The notes: generated from the letters alone by a model not told the origin. A stretch of DNA of 10,507 nt from Candidatus Nomurabacteria bacterium RIFCSPLOWO2_12_FULL_46_14 (GCA_001786225.1 MFVV01000041.1:1-10507); one strand, 5' to 3'. Positions 1 to 7,094 are shown, counted from the first letter of the stretch. Made by a program: numbers and translations.

Positions 1-70
1 AAAAATTGGAACGAACCCTGTATTGCGTGAAAAGTCCGTCTCAATCTCATTTTGCCCACCCACCGAATTC

Positions 71-146
71 GCTTGCGCCCGCAAAGCGGGCGAGGATTTT
101 AGCCACCCACTCCTCACTCTTGCGCGGGAGCGCGCGACCATTTTTT
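71..146. repeat. Two GC-rich hairpins downstream of ssrA
   Basis: The 162 bases left of the tmRNA gene hold no gene I can support. Two hairpins are visible: CGCCCGC/GCGGGCG (76-82 with 86-92, loop AAA) and GCGCG/CGCGC (122-126 with 131-135, loop GGAG). On the plus strand the second is followed, after GACCA, by six T residues (141-146), so it could terminate a plus-strand gene lying left of the window. It lacks a T tract on the minus strand, so it is not a convincing ssrA terminator. A similar 14-base string with two mismatches occurs at 50-63 and 97-110, flanking the first hairpin. Function is undetermined. Confidence 0.35.
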
Positions 147-162
147 CTGGGAACTTTCCCGA

Positions 163-563
163 TTGTGGAGATGGGGGGAATTGAGCCCCCGTGCAGAAGG
201 AATCAGCTAAGAAATCTACATACATAGCGCGCCTTTGTTTTTTAAGTTGAAAAATTCTTAAGCGGGCGAAATATTTTTCAACCGAGCTCTTTATTTTCGA
301 AAAATGCGCGAGCGAACATTTCCTTATCCCGATAATTTTATGCCCCCGCCCACGTATCGGAAGTCCGCGGGAGAGACACAAGCTTACGCCGAAGCGGAAA
401 CTTGAGCGAAAGCAAAGTCATTCATACCGAAGTATGGAGAGACGGACGCTTTCACCTTGGAAGCTAATTTTGCAATTAGACTTTGAACGAATTTTAGCGA
501 GTTTGCGTTCATTCTCGGCATGCATCTTCGGCCTTTTGCCCTCTGTCTATGCCTTGCATCCCC
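163..563 (-). ncRNA. ssrA: tmRNA (transfer-messenger RNA)
   Basis: Rescues ribosomes stalled on broken mRNAs, working with SmpB; the tRNA-like end accepts alanine and an internal reading frame adds a degradation tag. Seen on the minus strand: 5' GGGGATG (563-557) pairs with CATCTCC (173-167); the T arm has a GGGGG/CCCCC stem (190-186, 178-174); helix 2 pairs CAGAGGG (545-539) with CCTTCTG (200-194) with one G-U. The conserved TGCATGCCGAG block (524-514) leads into pseudoknot 1 (CGAG 517-514 with CTCG 501-498; TGAACG 511-506 with CGTTCA 489-484). A second pseudoknot pairs CTCCCGC (373-367) with GCGGGGG (349-343) and CCGATA (360-355) with TATCGG (334-329). Further pairings are AAATG/CATTT (321-317, 306-302) and a perfect 10-bp helix (282-273 with 255-246). 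The likely tag frame runs from GCA at 473 to TAA at 386-384, 29 codons ending FAFAQVSASA. The 3' end reads A-CAA, so CCA is not encoded. The T loop reads CTCAATT, with C where T54 is usual. Confidence 0.93.
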
Positions 564-575
564 ATAATTTATTTA

Positions 576-1022
576 TCAACGATCTTTCATCATTCTTCGG
601 AGTTCCCGACCGACTTCTCGTTTCTTGATATCCTCTCGCTTGTCGCGCTTTTTCTTGCCCCGGACTAAAGCAATTTCCACTTTAATCTTCTTGCCTTTAT
701 TATACACCGCAATCGGCGCAATTGTCAAACTTTTATTTCTTTCACTGCCGGCGAGCGCCGCTATTTCTTTTTTCGTCAGCAGAAGTTTGCGATTGCGCAA
801 GGGGTCGTAATCCGCGAAAACATTTTGAGGCTGGAAGGGCGGAATGTAGGCATTGATTAAAAAAGCTTCCCCGCCGCGGACAATGACAAAGGCACCCTCC
901 AGCAGCATGCGACCGCCGCGGACGGATTTAACTTCCACGCCCAAAAGTTCAATACCGGCTTCGTATTTTTCCAATATCTCGTAATCAAAACGGGCTTTGC
1001 GATTATCTGCGTAAGTAGCCAT
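576..1022 (-). CDS. smpB: SsrA-binding protein SmpB
   Basis: SmpB binds the tRNA-like domain of tmRNA and carries it into stalled ribosomes, its C-terminal tail reading the empty mRNA channel. The 148-residue product has normal length for the family. Visible hallmarks are the N-terminal block NRKARFDYEILEKYEAGIEL (7-26) continuing into the VEVKSVR segment (29-35), the YDPLRNRKLLL segment (72-82) and the basic tail GKKKRDKREDIKKRE (122-136) that enters the A site. The stop is 12 nt from the 5' end of ssrA on the same strand, so both are probably made from one transcript. I chose the ATG at 1022 because it begins the conserved N-terminus and lies exactly 6 nt after an extended -10 element (TGCTAAAAT). 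There is no Shine-Dalgarno site, which suggests a leaderless message. Confidence 0.97.
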   Translation of the reverse strand: MATYADNRKARFDYEILEKYEAGIELLGVEVKSVRGGRMLLEGAFVIVRGGEAFLINAYIPPFQPQNVFADYDPLRNRKLLLTKKEIAALAGSERNKSLTIAPIAVYNKGKKIKVEIALVRGKKKRDKREDIKKREVGRELRRMMKDR

Positions 1023-1028
1023 TCTTGA

Positions 1029-1037
1029 ATTTTAGCA
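1029..1037 (-). promoter_or_regulatory. Extended -10 promoter of smpB-ssrA
   Basis: Read on the minus strand, TGC-TAAAAT (1037-1029) is an extended -10 element. It is followed by six bases (TCAAGA) and then the smpB ATG. Transcription normally starts about 7 nt after the -10 hexamer, which would put the first base of the RNA at or next to the start codon. I see no clear -35 element. The identical spacing occurs at ftsH and recG. Confidence 0.6.
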
Positions 1038-1082
1038 TATTTTCCGCCTTATTTCCGGGACGTTTTCTTAATTTGATTTTCA

Positions 1083-1091
1083 TGCTAAGAT
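1083..1091 (+). promoter_or_regulatory. Extended -10 promoter of ftsH
   Basis: TGC-TAAGAT (1083-1091) is an extended -10 element followed by six bases (AAGCAA) and the ftsH ATG. A weak T-rich -35 candidate, TTTTCT, lies at 1063-1068 with a 17-nt spacer. The predicted RNA start coincides with the start codon, implying a leaderless message, in keeping with the absence of a Shine-Dalgarno site. Confidence 0.6.
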
Positions 1092-1097
1092 AAGCAA

Positions 1098-3023
1098 ATG
1101 GATTTTAATTTTCTGGATAAAAAAACTCCAAACAAAAACAGTCGCAAGGGCAAAAAAGAGCCCGGTTTCAGCGGCAACATCGCCGGCGCAATATTCATTT
1201 TTATGATAATTACCGCTCTGTATCTCTTGGTGGCGGATATTCCGGAGAAGGTGCCGGATGTTTCCATCTCCGACTTGGCGGGGAGCATCGTCGCGGGAGA
1301 GGTTGAGAGGATTGCCGTCCAGGGGGAAGAATTGACCATCACCTACACTAATGAAGAAATCCGAAAAGCGAAAAAAGAAGCCGGAACTTCTTTGACGGAA
1401 ACCTTGTCCAATTACGGCCTAAGCGGAGAGATATTGTCCAACACGGAGATTGTCATTGAACGGGAGAGCGGATTCTCGTATTGGCTGCTCAATTTTCTAC
1501 CCTTTCTCCTACCGATATTTTTTATCTTGCTCTTGTTTTGGTATCTTTCCCGCCAGGTCCGGGGAGCGGGCATTCAGGCGCTGTCCTTCGGCCAATCCAA
1601 AGCCCGGATTACCGACCCTTCCGACAAGCATAACCGGGTTACCTTTAAAGACGTGGCAGGCTGTAAAGAGGCCAAAGAAGAACTCCGAGAGATTGTGGAA
1701 TTTCTGCGCAGTCCCAAAAAATTCCTGGACATCGGCGCGAGGATTCCCAAGGGAGTGATTTTAACCGGAGCCCCGGGAACGGGGAAAACGCTTTTGGCGC
1801 GCGCCGTGGCCGGCGAAGCGGGAGTGCCCTTTTTCCACCTGTCTGGCTCGGAATTCGTGGAGATGTTCGTTGGCGTGGGCGCGAGCCGGGTGCGAGACCT
1901 TTTCAAAATGGCCAAGCGGGCCGCGCCGGCCATAATCTTCGTGGATGAAATTGACGCCATTGGCCGCACCCGGGGCGGCGGCTGGGGTGGCGGCAATGAC
2001 GAACGGGAACAGACCTTAAATCAGATACTGGTGGAGATGGACGGCTTTGAACCTAATGAGAAGGTCATAGTCATGGCGGCAACCAACCGGCCGGATGTCT
2101 TAGACCCGGCTCTGGTTCGGCCGGGGCGTTTTGACCGCAAAGTTTTACTGGATATGCCGGACCGCACCGACCGGGAAGAAATACTAAAAATTCACGCGGA
2201 GAAAAAGCCGTTGGCCGAAGACATAAATCTGAAATTAATCGCCGAGCGGACTCCCGGATTCTCCGGCGCGGATTTGTATTCTCTGATGAACGAGGGTGCC
2301 ATCCTGGCGGCGCGGGAAGACCGCAAGCAGATTTTCCAGTTTGACCTCATCCGCGCGATTGAGAAAGTAATGCTGGGACCCGAGCGCAAGAGTCATCTCT
2401 TATCAAAAAAAGAAAAAGAAATCACCGCTTATCACGAAGCCGGCCACGCCCTGGTCGCTTCGGTTCTGCCTTACGCCGACCCAGTGCACAAAGTTTCCAT
2501 CATCGCCCGCGGCTCAGCCGGTGGCTATACTCTCAAATTGCCGATTGAAGAGCGGCGACTGCAATCCAAAAAAGAATTCATAGATGACATAGCGATGTCT
2601 CTTGGCGGATATGTGGCAGAGAAAATGATTTTCGGCGACATTACTACTGGACCTTCCAGTGACCTCTCGGTGGCGACCAACTTGGCGCGGGCCATGGTCA
2701 CCCGCTTTGGCATGTCCGACGCCCTAGGGCCGGTGGCCTTAGCCGACGGCCCGGGCCGGCAGGATTGGCGCGACCCGGTGGATAAGGAATACTCGGAGAC
2801 GATTTCCGCCAAGATTGACGCGGAAGTAAGAAGAATCATAGATGGCGGGATGAAGTCCGCGGAAAAAGTTCTGACGGAGCACAAAAAGGCTTTCGTGGCC
2901 ATCGCCAAAAGATTGATTGAAGTGGAAACTCTAGAGCAGGAAGAATATGAAAAATTGATTACCGCTCATGGCATAATGCCTAAGAAAAAAGACATGCCGG
3001 CTTCGCTTAACTTGGTGGCTTGA
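1098..3023 (+). CDS. ftsH: ATP-dependent zinc metalloprotease FtsH
   Basis: FtsH is a hexameric inner-membrane AAA+ protease that pulls out and degrades misfolded membrane proteins, some regulators and SsrA-tagged proteins. The 641-residue product is complete. A basic N-terminal stretch (1-22) precedes the first membrane segment (about 28-46), an extracytoplasmic domain (47-125) and the second membrane segment (about 127-149). The AAA+ domain shows Walker A GAPGTGKT (224-231), Walker B IIFVDEIDA (279-287) and the second region of homology with its arginines (RPDVLDPALVRPGRFDR, 331-347). The peptidase domain has the zinc motif HEAGH (446-450) and a candidate third ligand, the Asp in SSDLSVATNLA (522). 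The N-terminus is somewhat longer than in E. coli. Start at 1098 is supported by the promoter spacing. It diverges from smpB-ssrA, so rescue tagging and one of the tag-degrading proteases are neighbours. Confidence 0.97.
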   Translation: MDFNFLDKKTPNKNSRKGKKEPGFSGNIAGAIFIFMIITALYLLVADIPEKVPDVSISDLAGSIVAGEVERIAVQGEELTITYTNEEIRKAKKEAGTSLTETLSNYGLSGEILSNTEIVIERESGFSYWLLNFLPFLLPIFFILLLFWYLSRQVRGAGIQALSFGQSKARITDPSDKHNRVTFKDVAGCKEAKEELREIVEFLRSPKKFLDIGARIPKGVILTGAPGTGKTLLARAVAGEAGVPFFHLSGSEFVEMFVGVGASRVRDLFKMAKRAAPAIIFVDEIDAIGRTRGGGWGGGNDEREQTLNQILVEMDGFEPNEKVIVMAATNRPDVLDPALVRPGRFDRKVLLDMPDRTDREEILKIHAEKKPLAEDINLKLIAERTPGFSGADLYSLMNEGAILAAREDRKQIFQFDLIRAIEKVMLGPERKSHLLSKKEKEITAYHEAGHALVASVLPYADPVHKVSIIARGSAGGYTLKLPIEERRLQSKKEFIDDIAMSLGGYVAEKMIFGDITTGPSSDLSVATNLARAMVTRFGMSDALGPVALADGPGRQDWRDPVDKEYSETISAKIDAEVRRIIDGGMKSAEKVLTEHKKAFVAIAKRLIEVETLEQEEYEKLITAHGIMPKKKDMPASLNLVA

Positions 3024-3032
3024 TATCAAATC

Positions 3033-3046
3033 AGCCCTTGCGGGCT
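3033..3046 (+). terminator. Short hairpin after ftsH
   Basis: AGCCC (3033-3037) and GGGCT (3042-3046) can form a 5-bp hairpin with loop TTGC just after the ftsH stop. The next bases are CGCTATAATTGTTTTATT rather than an immediate T run, so this is at best a weak terminator. Confidence 0.25.
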
Positions 3047-3049
3047 CGC

Positions 3050-3055
3050 TATAAT
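3050..3055 (+). promoter_or_regulatory. -10 element before tRNA-Ile
   Basis: A perfect TATAAT lies 20 nt before the mature 5' end of the tRNA, a distance that allows a short 5' leader for RNase P. I see no good -35 hexamer at the usual distance. The preceding bases GC give GCTATAAT, resembling the GCTAnnAT core of the smpB, ftsH and recG promoters. Confidence 0.45.
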
Positions 3056-3075
3056 TGTTTTATTGTGTTATATAT

Positions 3076-3149
3076 CCGCCCTTAGCTCAGTTGGTTAGAG
3101 CACAGAGCTTATACCTCTGGGGTCCTTGGTTCAAATCCAAGAGGGCGGA
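3076..3149 (+). tRNA. tRNA-Ile(UAU)
   Basis: A complete cloverleaf: acceptor CCGCCCT (3076-3082) with AGGGCGG (3142-3148) and discriminator A at 3149; D arm GCTC/GAGC (3085-3088, 3098-3101); anticodon stem CAGAG/CTCTG (3103-3107, 3115-3119) enclosing the loop CTTATAC; T arm CTTGG-TTCAAAT-CCAAG (3125-3141). The anticodon at 3110-3112 is TAT, which reads AUA as isoleucine. CCA is not encoded and must be added afterwards. Most bacteria read AUA with a CAU-anticodon tRNA whose C34 is changed to lysidine by TilS, so a genuine UAU isoacceptor is unusual. It sits alone between ftsH and an unknown ORF. Confidence 0.94.
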
Positions 3150-3205
3150 CATGAATATTAATAATAATTTAGTTTGAATATTATTAGCTGTAAAAAATTT
3201 TAATT

Positions 3206-4069
3206 ATGGATGAAGGCGCACTCGGAAACGATATAAAAACTCAACAGTCAGAGCAAGGGCAACTACCTAAAAACGAAGGAATGGTGGAAGAACTGGGACA
3301 AATGCGAGAAAAGTTGCACGACTCTTTTAATACTTTATTTAGGGCAACAATGGGTGGAACCTATGCCAGAAATAGTGAAGAAGGATTTTCTGGCGATGCC
3401 GCTTCCATTTATGTTCTTGTTGTTTTTAAAAATAAAAGTGGCGAAGCGACCCCCGAACTTGTAAAAGTCGGATGGGGCGAATTCAGCAAACAGACTTTTG
3501 AGGGCGACAAATATCCCGCCTTTAGAAATTTTCCTTTTGATATTTTTTGCGTTTCCCAAAGAGACAGTTATTTTGCGAATGAATCATTAAGGCAAGAAAT
3601 GATAGAAAATCCGCAAAAGTATCTTTCTGCGCGTAGTCTTTTTGTTGCCAATAATGGACAAGTGCAAACATCAGAACTAACGGATGATTATCGTCACAAT
3701 CTTAAAAGAGAGATTGAAGCTGTGCCTTATAACGAGATGCTTCGCACGGTCCGTAACCAGATTATCGCCAGATATTCTTCTCCCGAAGAGTTTGCAAATT
3801 TTTTACGCGAATTGCCGGACGACCTGGAAGAACTAAGTAGATATATCACTAGATTACACATGAAAGAAACAGATTGGTTAATTACTGAAGAAGACGAAAG
3901 CTGGGAAAATGCGCAAAAAAGAGATGCTGATTTCAGAAAGATAAGCTTGTTGGGACGCCTTGTAGGTATGGGGATTTATAGGATAGGTGTTGCAGTGGGT
4001 GACAGAAAGGCAATGGAGAGTATTTCGGCACTGAAAAGAGAATTTAATTTTACGGCTGGCTCTTTTTAG
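3206..4069 (+). CDS. Hypothetical protein, 287 residues
   Basis: I do not recognise this protein. The reading frame is long, starts 56 nt after the tRNA and has no competing frame, so it is probably a real gene. The product appears soluble, with no signal peptide or membrane segment. Residues 1-25 are polar and probably disordered; 26-50 look helical; 65-120 are rich in alternating hydrophobic and aromatic residues (IYVLVVFKN, then KVGWGEFSK, then FPFDIFCVSQRD), suggesting a beta-containing core; 160-285 are charged and helical, with an acidic stretch around 202-236. No catalytic motif stands out. The gene is visibly richer in A and T than ftsH and nrdJ on either side. The ATG at 3206 has no Shine-Dalgarno site; a later ATG at 3281 (Met26) is possible. 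An origin by transfer next to the tRNA is conceivable, but no duplicated tRNA end is seen. Confidence 0.75.
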   Translation: MDEGALGNDIKTQQSEQGQLPKNEGMVEELGQMREKLHDSFNTLFRATMGGTYARNSEEGFSGDAASIYVLVVFKNKSGEATPELVKVGWGEFSKQTFEGDKYPAFRNFPFDIFCVSQRDSYFANESLRQEMIENPQKYLSARSLFVANNGQVQTSELTDDYRHNLKREIEAVPYNEMLRTVRNQIIARYSSPEEFANFLRELPDDLEELSRYITRLHMKETDWLITEEDESWENAQKRDADFRKISLLGRLVGMGIYRIGVAVGDRKAMESISALKREFNFTAGSF

Positions 4070-4231
4070 GCCTTGGGAATGCTTGCCGATAGGGGGTTGC
4101 TCTTGCCTTATCTTTTTTCTTGTTTTATTTTGCAAAATTGACCGAAAAATCGGGTTATCCACATAGCGCATGGGGGTAGGTTTAGCTATAATGAATTTTA
4201 CTGGTTCTAGTATTTATAAATTTCATTCTGC
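4070..4231. promoter_or_regulatory. Intergenic region with promoter-like elements and a DnaA-box match
   Basis: This non-coding stretch separates the unknown ORF from the corrinoid cluster. It contains a pyrimidine-rich run (about 4101-4131), a perfect single match to the DnaA-box consensus TTATCCACA (4155-4163) and a perfect TATAAT (4187-4192, preceded by AGC) that probably drives the downstream cluster from a start near 4199. A second AT-rich candidate, TATAAA (4215-4220), lies closer to the ATG. No good -35 hexamer and no cobalamin-riboswitch B12 box were found. Confidence 0.4.
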
Positions 4232-4771
4232 ATGAAAAAATCTCCCACAAATTGGTTTAAATTTTCTCTAAGCCTGGTTGTTTTTTTACTGGTTCGCCTC
4301 ATTCCTTTTCGTCCGCCCAACATTGAGCCCATCTTGGCCGCGCAAATGCCGCTCGCGGGGGTTTACGGCGCGCGGGCGGGCTTCCTCTTTGGAGTTTTGA
4401 GCATTCTTTTTTACGATATTTTTACCCAGACTCTGGGTCCCTGGTCTATTTTGACGGCCGGAGCTTATGGTTTGCTAGGATTGGGAGCCGCGTTTTATTT
4501 AAGGAACAAAAAAAGCATCCGGAGTTATGTAAGTTTCGCGATTATGGGCACTATTTTCTTTGACGCGGTCACTATGCTGACCGGGCCGCTTTTTTTTAAT
4601 CAGCCTCTCCTCCTCGCGCTCACCGGACAGATATCTTTCACCGCCCTCCACCTTCTGGGCAACATAAGTTTTGCTGTTTTTCTATCGCCGGTAATTTATA
4701 GTTTGTTGGCCCCGGACAAAAACCCAAAAATCACCCAAGCAGTTTCCTTAATTAATCCCAAAATAATTTAA
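4232..4771 (+). CDS. Small integral membrane protein, ECF-transporter S-component-like
   Basis: A very hydrophobic 179-residue protein with about six membrane segments (roughly 9-26, 33-46, 47-66, 71-90, 98-120 and 137-159). Its size, the short basic N-terminus, the Pro-rich first loop (FRPPNIEPILA, 26-36), the small-residue-rich helices around GARAGFLFGVLSILFYD (46-62) and GAYGLLGLGAAF (77-88) fit the substrate-binding S component of energy-coupling-factor vitamin importers, or the related uncharacterised DUF6580-type membrane family. The stop is 6 nt before nrdJ, so the two genes are almost certainly co-transcribed. Next to a coenzyme B12-dependent enzyme and the enzyme that makes coenzyme B12, a role in corrinoid uptake is a reasonable inference, but no substrate-defining residue is visible. 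The ECF ATPase and T subunits are not in the window. There is no Shine-Dalgarno site before the ATG. Confidence 0.75.
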   Translation: MKKSPTNWFKFSLSLVVFLLVRLIPFRPPNIEPILAAQMPLAGVYGARAGFLFGVLSILFYDIFTQTLGPWSILTAGAYGLLGLGAAFYLRNKKSIRSYVSFAIMGTIFFDAVTMLTGPLFFNQPLLLALTGQISFTALHLLGNISFAVFLSPVIYSLLAPDKNPKITQAVSLINPKII

Positions 4772-4777
4772 ATTTCC

Positions 4778-7084
4778 ATGCCGAAAGATAAAAAAATATC
4801 CAAAAAAGAATTCGCCAAAATAAAATTCATCAGCAAGAGAAGCGGTGAAGTAATACCCTTTGACCTCTCCCGCATCGAGCGCGCCGTCTTTAAAGCGCTG
4901 GAAGCTTCCGGTGAAGGCGGGGAGAAGGAATCTGCCAGCATTGCCAATAATGTATTCCGAGCTCTTCTCCATCTTCAGACGGAACTCCGGAATAAAAGAC
5001 AGGGAGCCAAATTCCTGCCGACAGTGGAAATGGTGCAGGATATTGTGGAAAAAGAAATAATGAAGAAAGGATTCGCCGACACAGCCAAGAAATATATTCT
5101 TTACCGCCACAAACGTTCCGAAATTCGGGCAACTTTCGGCCCGGTGTCGGAGGCGGTGAAGCAGGCGGTGGAGGAATCCCGCAAATATTTCGCCAGCCCG
5201 TATGCGGAGTATATATTCTACCAGTTTTACGCCAGATGGATTCCGGAACTGGGCCGGCGGGAAACTTGGGCGGAGGCCATAGACCGCTATATGGATTTTA
5301 TGAAGGAAAACATGGGTGATAAACTCTCCGCCGGGGAGTATAAATCGGTTCGGGAAGCCATTTTAAATCAAGAAATCTGCCCCTCGATGCGCCTCTTGTG
5401 GTCCGCTGGCAAAGCCTGCCGGGAGTCTAATGTCTGGGCCTATAACTGCTCCTACATCGCGCCGACCTCTACCCAGGACCTGGGAGAGATTATGTATATC
5501 TCCATGTGCGGGGCAGGGCTTGGTTTTGCGGTGGAATGGGAGAATGTCCAGCAGTTCCCGCAGATTAAAAAGCAAACCAAAGAAAAACCCCAGCTTTTTG
5601 TAATAGATGACAGCAAGGAGGGTTGGGCGGACGCTTTCGTGGCGGGACTCAATGCTTGGTTTGACGGCCGGGATATAAAATTTGATTATTCCAAAATCCG
5701 CCCCGCCGGCGCGCGACTAGAGACCGCGGGTGGCCGAGCTTCCGGCCCCCAGCCCTTGATGGACCTCATGGATTTCGCGAAACGGAAAATTTTAGCCAAG
5801 CAAGGCCGACGGCTTTCCAACTTGGATATGCACGACATCATCTGCCAAATCGGCATGATTGTGGTTGCCGGCGGCGTGCGCAGGAGCGCCTTAATATCTT
5901 TATCCGAGCTGGAAGACGCGGAAATGCGAGACGCCAAGAAGGGCCAATTTTATCTGACCGAAGGCCAACGTTCCATGGCCAACAACTCTGCGGTTTATAA
6001 CGGCAAGCCGAATGCGGAAGAATTTCTGAACGAATGGAGCGCCTTAGTCAAGTCCAAGTCCGGCGAGAGGGGAATTTTCAATCGGGGCGGTCTGGAAAAA
6101 CAATTGCCCGCCCGGCGCTGGCAGGCGATTAAAGATGAAAGGCAAGTGGGCCTCAATCCCTGCGGGGAGATTTATTTGCGCTCCAAGCAATTCTGCAATC
6201 TGACTTCTATCGTCATTCGTCCAGAGGACACAGTAGAAAGCTTGAGGCGCAAAATAAGTTTGGCAACCCTCCTCGGCACCTATCAGGCAACTTTGACCAA
6301 ATTCGGATATCTATCCAAGAAATGGAAGGAGAATTGCGAGGAGGAAAGGTTGCTGGGAGTGTCTTTGACCGGCTATTACGACAATCCAATAGTTCGAGAC
6401 GACAAAGTTCTGGACGCTCTCCGAGTAGAGTCTATTGAAACCAACAAACGCTATGCCAAGCGTTTCGGCATCAATCAGTCCACGGCGATTACCTGCGTCA
6501 AACCACACGGCAATTCCGGCCAGCTCCTCGCCGTGGGAAGCGGTATGCATCCGTGGTTCGCACCCTACTTTATCCGGCGAGTCCGCATTTCTCACACTGA
6601 CCCCCTGCTCCGCATGGCCCAGGACCAAGGCGTGCCCTGCTTGCCGGAGGTAGGCCAATCCGTCGAGTCCGCCACCACTTTTGTCCTGGAATTTCCAGTC
6701 AAGGCACCGGAAAGAGCAATCTTTAAGGACGAAGTTTCCGCCCTGGACCTCCTGAAAGAATGGAAAAGGCTGAAAGAGCATTTCGTGGAGCATAATCCCT
6801 CCGCCACTATTTATGTCGGCCCGGAGGAATGGCTCTCGGTCGGCAATTTCTTGTACGAGAATTGGGATTCTATCGGCGGACTTTCTTTCCTGCCGCGGTC
6901 GGAGCATGTCTACCAGCTGGCGCCCTATGAAGCCATCACCAAAGAAGAATACGAAAGGCGGACTCGTAATTTGGGCAAGATAGATTTCTCCAAACTTTCC
7001 CAATACGAAGCCGTGGACAACACTACCGGCGCCAAAGAGTTCGCCTGCGTCGGCGGGGTTTGCGAAGCTGATTTTACAGGGTAA
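4778..7084 (+). CDS. nrdJ: Adenosylcobalamin-dependent ribonucleoside-triphosphate reductase (class II)
   Basis: Converts ribonucleoside triphosphates to deoxyribonucleotides, using coenzyme B12 to generate the active-site thiyl radical without oxygen. The 768-residue product carries an N-terminal ATP-cone domain (about 14-115) and then the ten-stranded barrel of the RTPR type. The catalytic set is visible as N460, C462 and E464 (NPCGE) with C473 (FCNL); the spacing matches Asn406, Cys408, Glu410 and Cys419 of the Lactobacillus leichmannii enzyme. C224 (NCSY) is the likely partner of C473 in the redox pair. The KPHGNSGQL segment (575-583) is typical of the family. The C-terminal CVGGVC (757-762) is the swinging thiol pair recharged by thioredoxin. 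No intein or truncation is seen. It follows the S-component-like gene by 6 nt and precedes the adenosyltransferase gene. There is no Shine-Dalgarno site; translation may depend on coupling to the gene before. Confidence 0.96.
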   Translation: MPKDKKISKKEFAKIKFISKRSGEVIPFDLSRIERAVFKALEASGEGGEKESASIANNVFRALLHLQTELRNKRQGAKFLPTVEMVQDIVEKEIMKKGFADTAKKYILYRHKRSEIRATFGPVSEAVKQAVEESRKYFASPYAEYIFYQFYARWIPELGRRETWAEAIDRYMDFMKENMGDKLSAGEYKSVREAILNQEICPSMRLLWSAGKACRESNVWAYNCSYIAPTSTQDLGEIMYISMCGAGLGFAVEWENVQQFPQIKKQTKEKPQLFVIDDSKEGWADAFVAGLNAWFDGRDIKFDYSKIRPAGARLETAGGRASGPQPLMDLMDFAKRKILAKQGRRLSNLDMHDIICQIGMIVVAGGVRRSALISLSELEDAEMRDAKKGQFYLTEGQRSMANNSAVYNGKPNAEEFLNEWSALVKSKSGERGIFNRGGLEKQLPARRWQAIKDERQVGLNPCGEIYLRSKQFCNLTSIVIRPEDTVESLRRKISLATLLGTYQATLTKFGYLSKKWKENCEEERLLGVSLTGYYDNPIVRDDKVLDALRVESIETNKRYAKRFGINQSTAITCVKPHGNSGQLLAVGSGMHPWFAPYFIRRVRISHTDPLLRMAQDQGVPCLPEVGQSVESATTFVLEFPVKAPERAIFKDEVSALDLLKEWKRLKEHFVEHNPSATIYVGPEEWLSVGNFLYENWDSIGGLSFLPRSEHVYQLAPYEAITKEEYERRTRNLGKIDFSKLSQYEAVDNTTGAKEFACVGGVCEADFTG

Positions 7085-7094
7085 ATACGAAGCC

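Noticed and set aside
6..227. 73-codon plus-strand ORF at the left edge with the phrase MGGIEPPC
   Set aside because: Its 3' half is antisense to the tRNA-like end of the tmRNA gene, a common source of false ORFs, and the rest covers GC hairpins.
434..628. 64-codon plus-strand ORF
   Set aside because: It lies antisense to the tmRNA and the end of smpB.
3159..3186. AT-only inverted repeat TAATAATA/TATTATTA after tRNA-Ile
   Set aside because: An eight-base A/T stem with a 12-base loop is thermodynamically weak and expected by chance in AT-rich spacer.
4155..4163. Replication origin
   Set aside because: Only one DnaA-box match is present, with no box cluster, no AT-rich unwinding region linked to it and no dnaA or dnaN nearby.
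3878..4171. 97-codon minus-strand ORF overlapping the end of the unknown gene
   Set aside because: It overlaps a longer, better-placed plus-strand ORF and has no start signal or recognisable product.
4070..4231. Possible cobalamin riboswitch upstream of the corrinoid cluster
   Set aside because: No B12 box (GCCACTG-type) or matching paired scaffold is visible, and the region is short for this RNA class. The nrdJ-pduO junction was also checked without success.
3076..4231. Integrated element bounded by tRNA-Ile
   Set aside because: I found no duplicate of the tRNA 3' end downstream, and there is no integrase or other mobile-element gene.
6311..7003. 230-codon minus-strand ORF inside nrdJ
   Set aside because: It is the antisense shadow of a strongly conserved reductase region and shows no family features.
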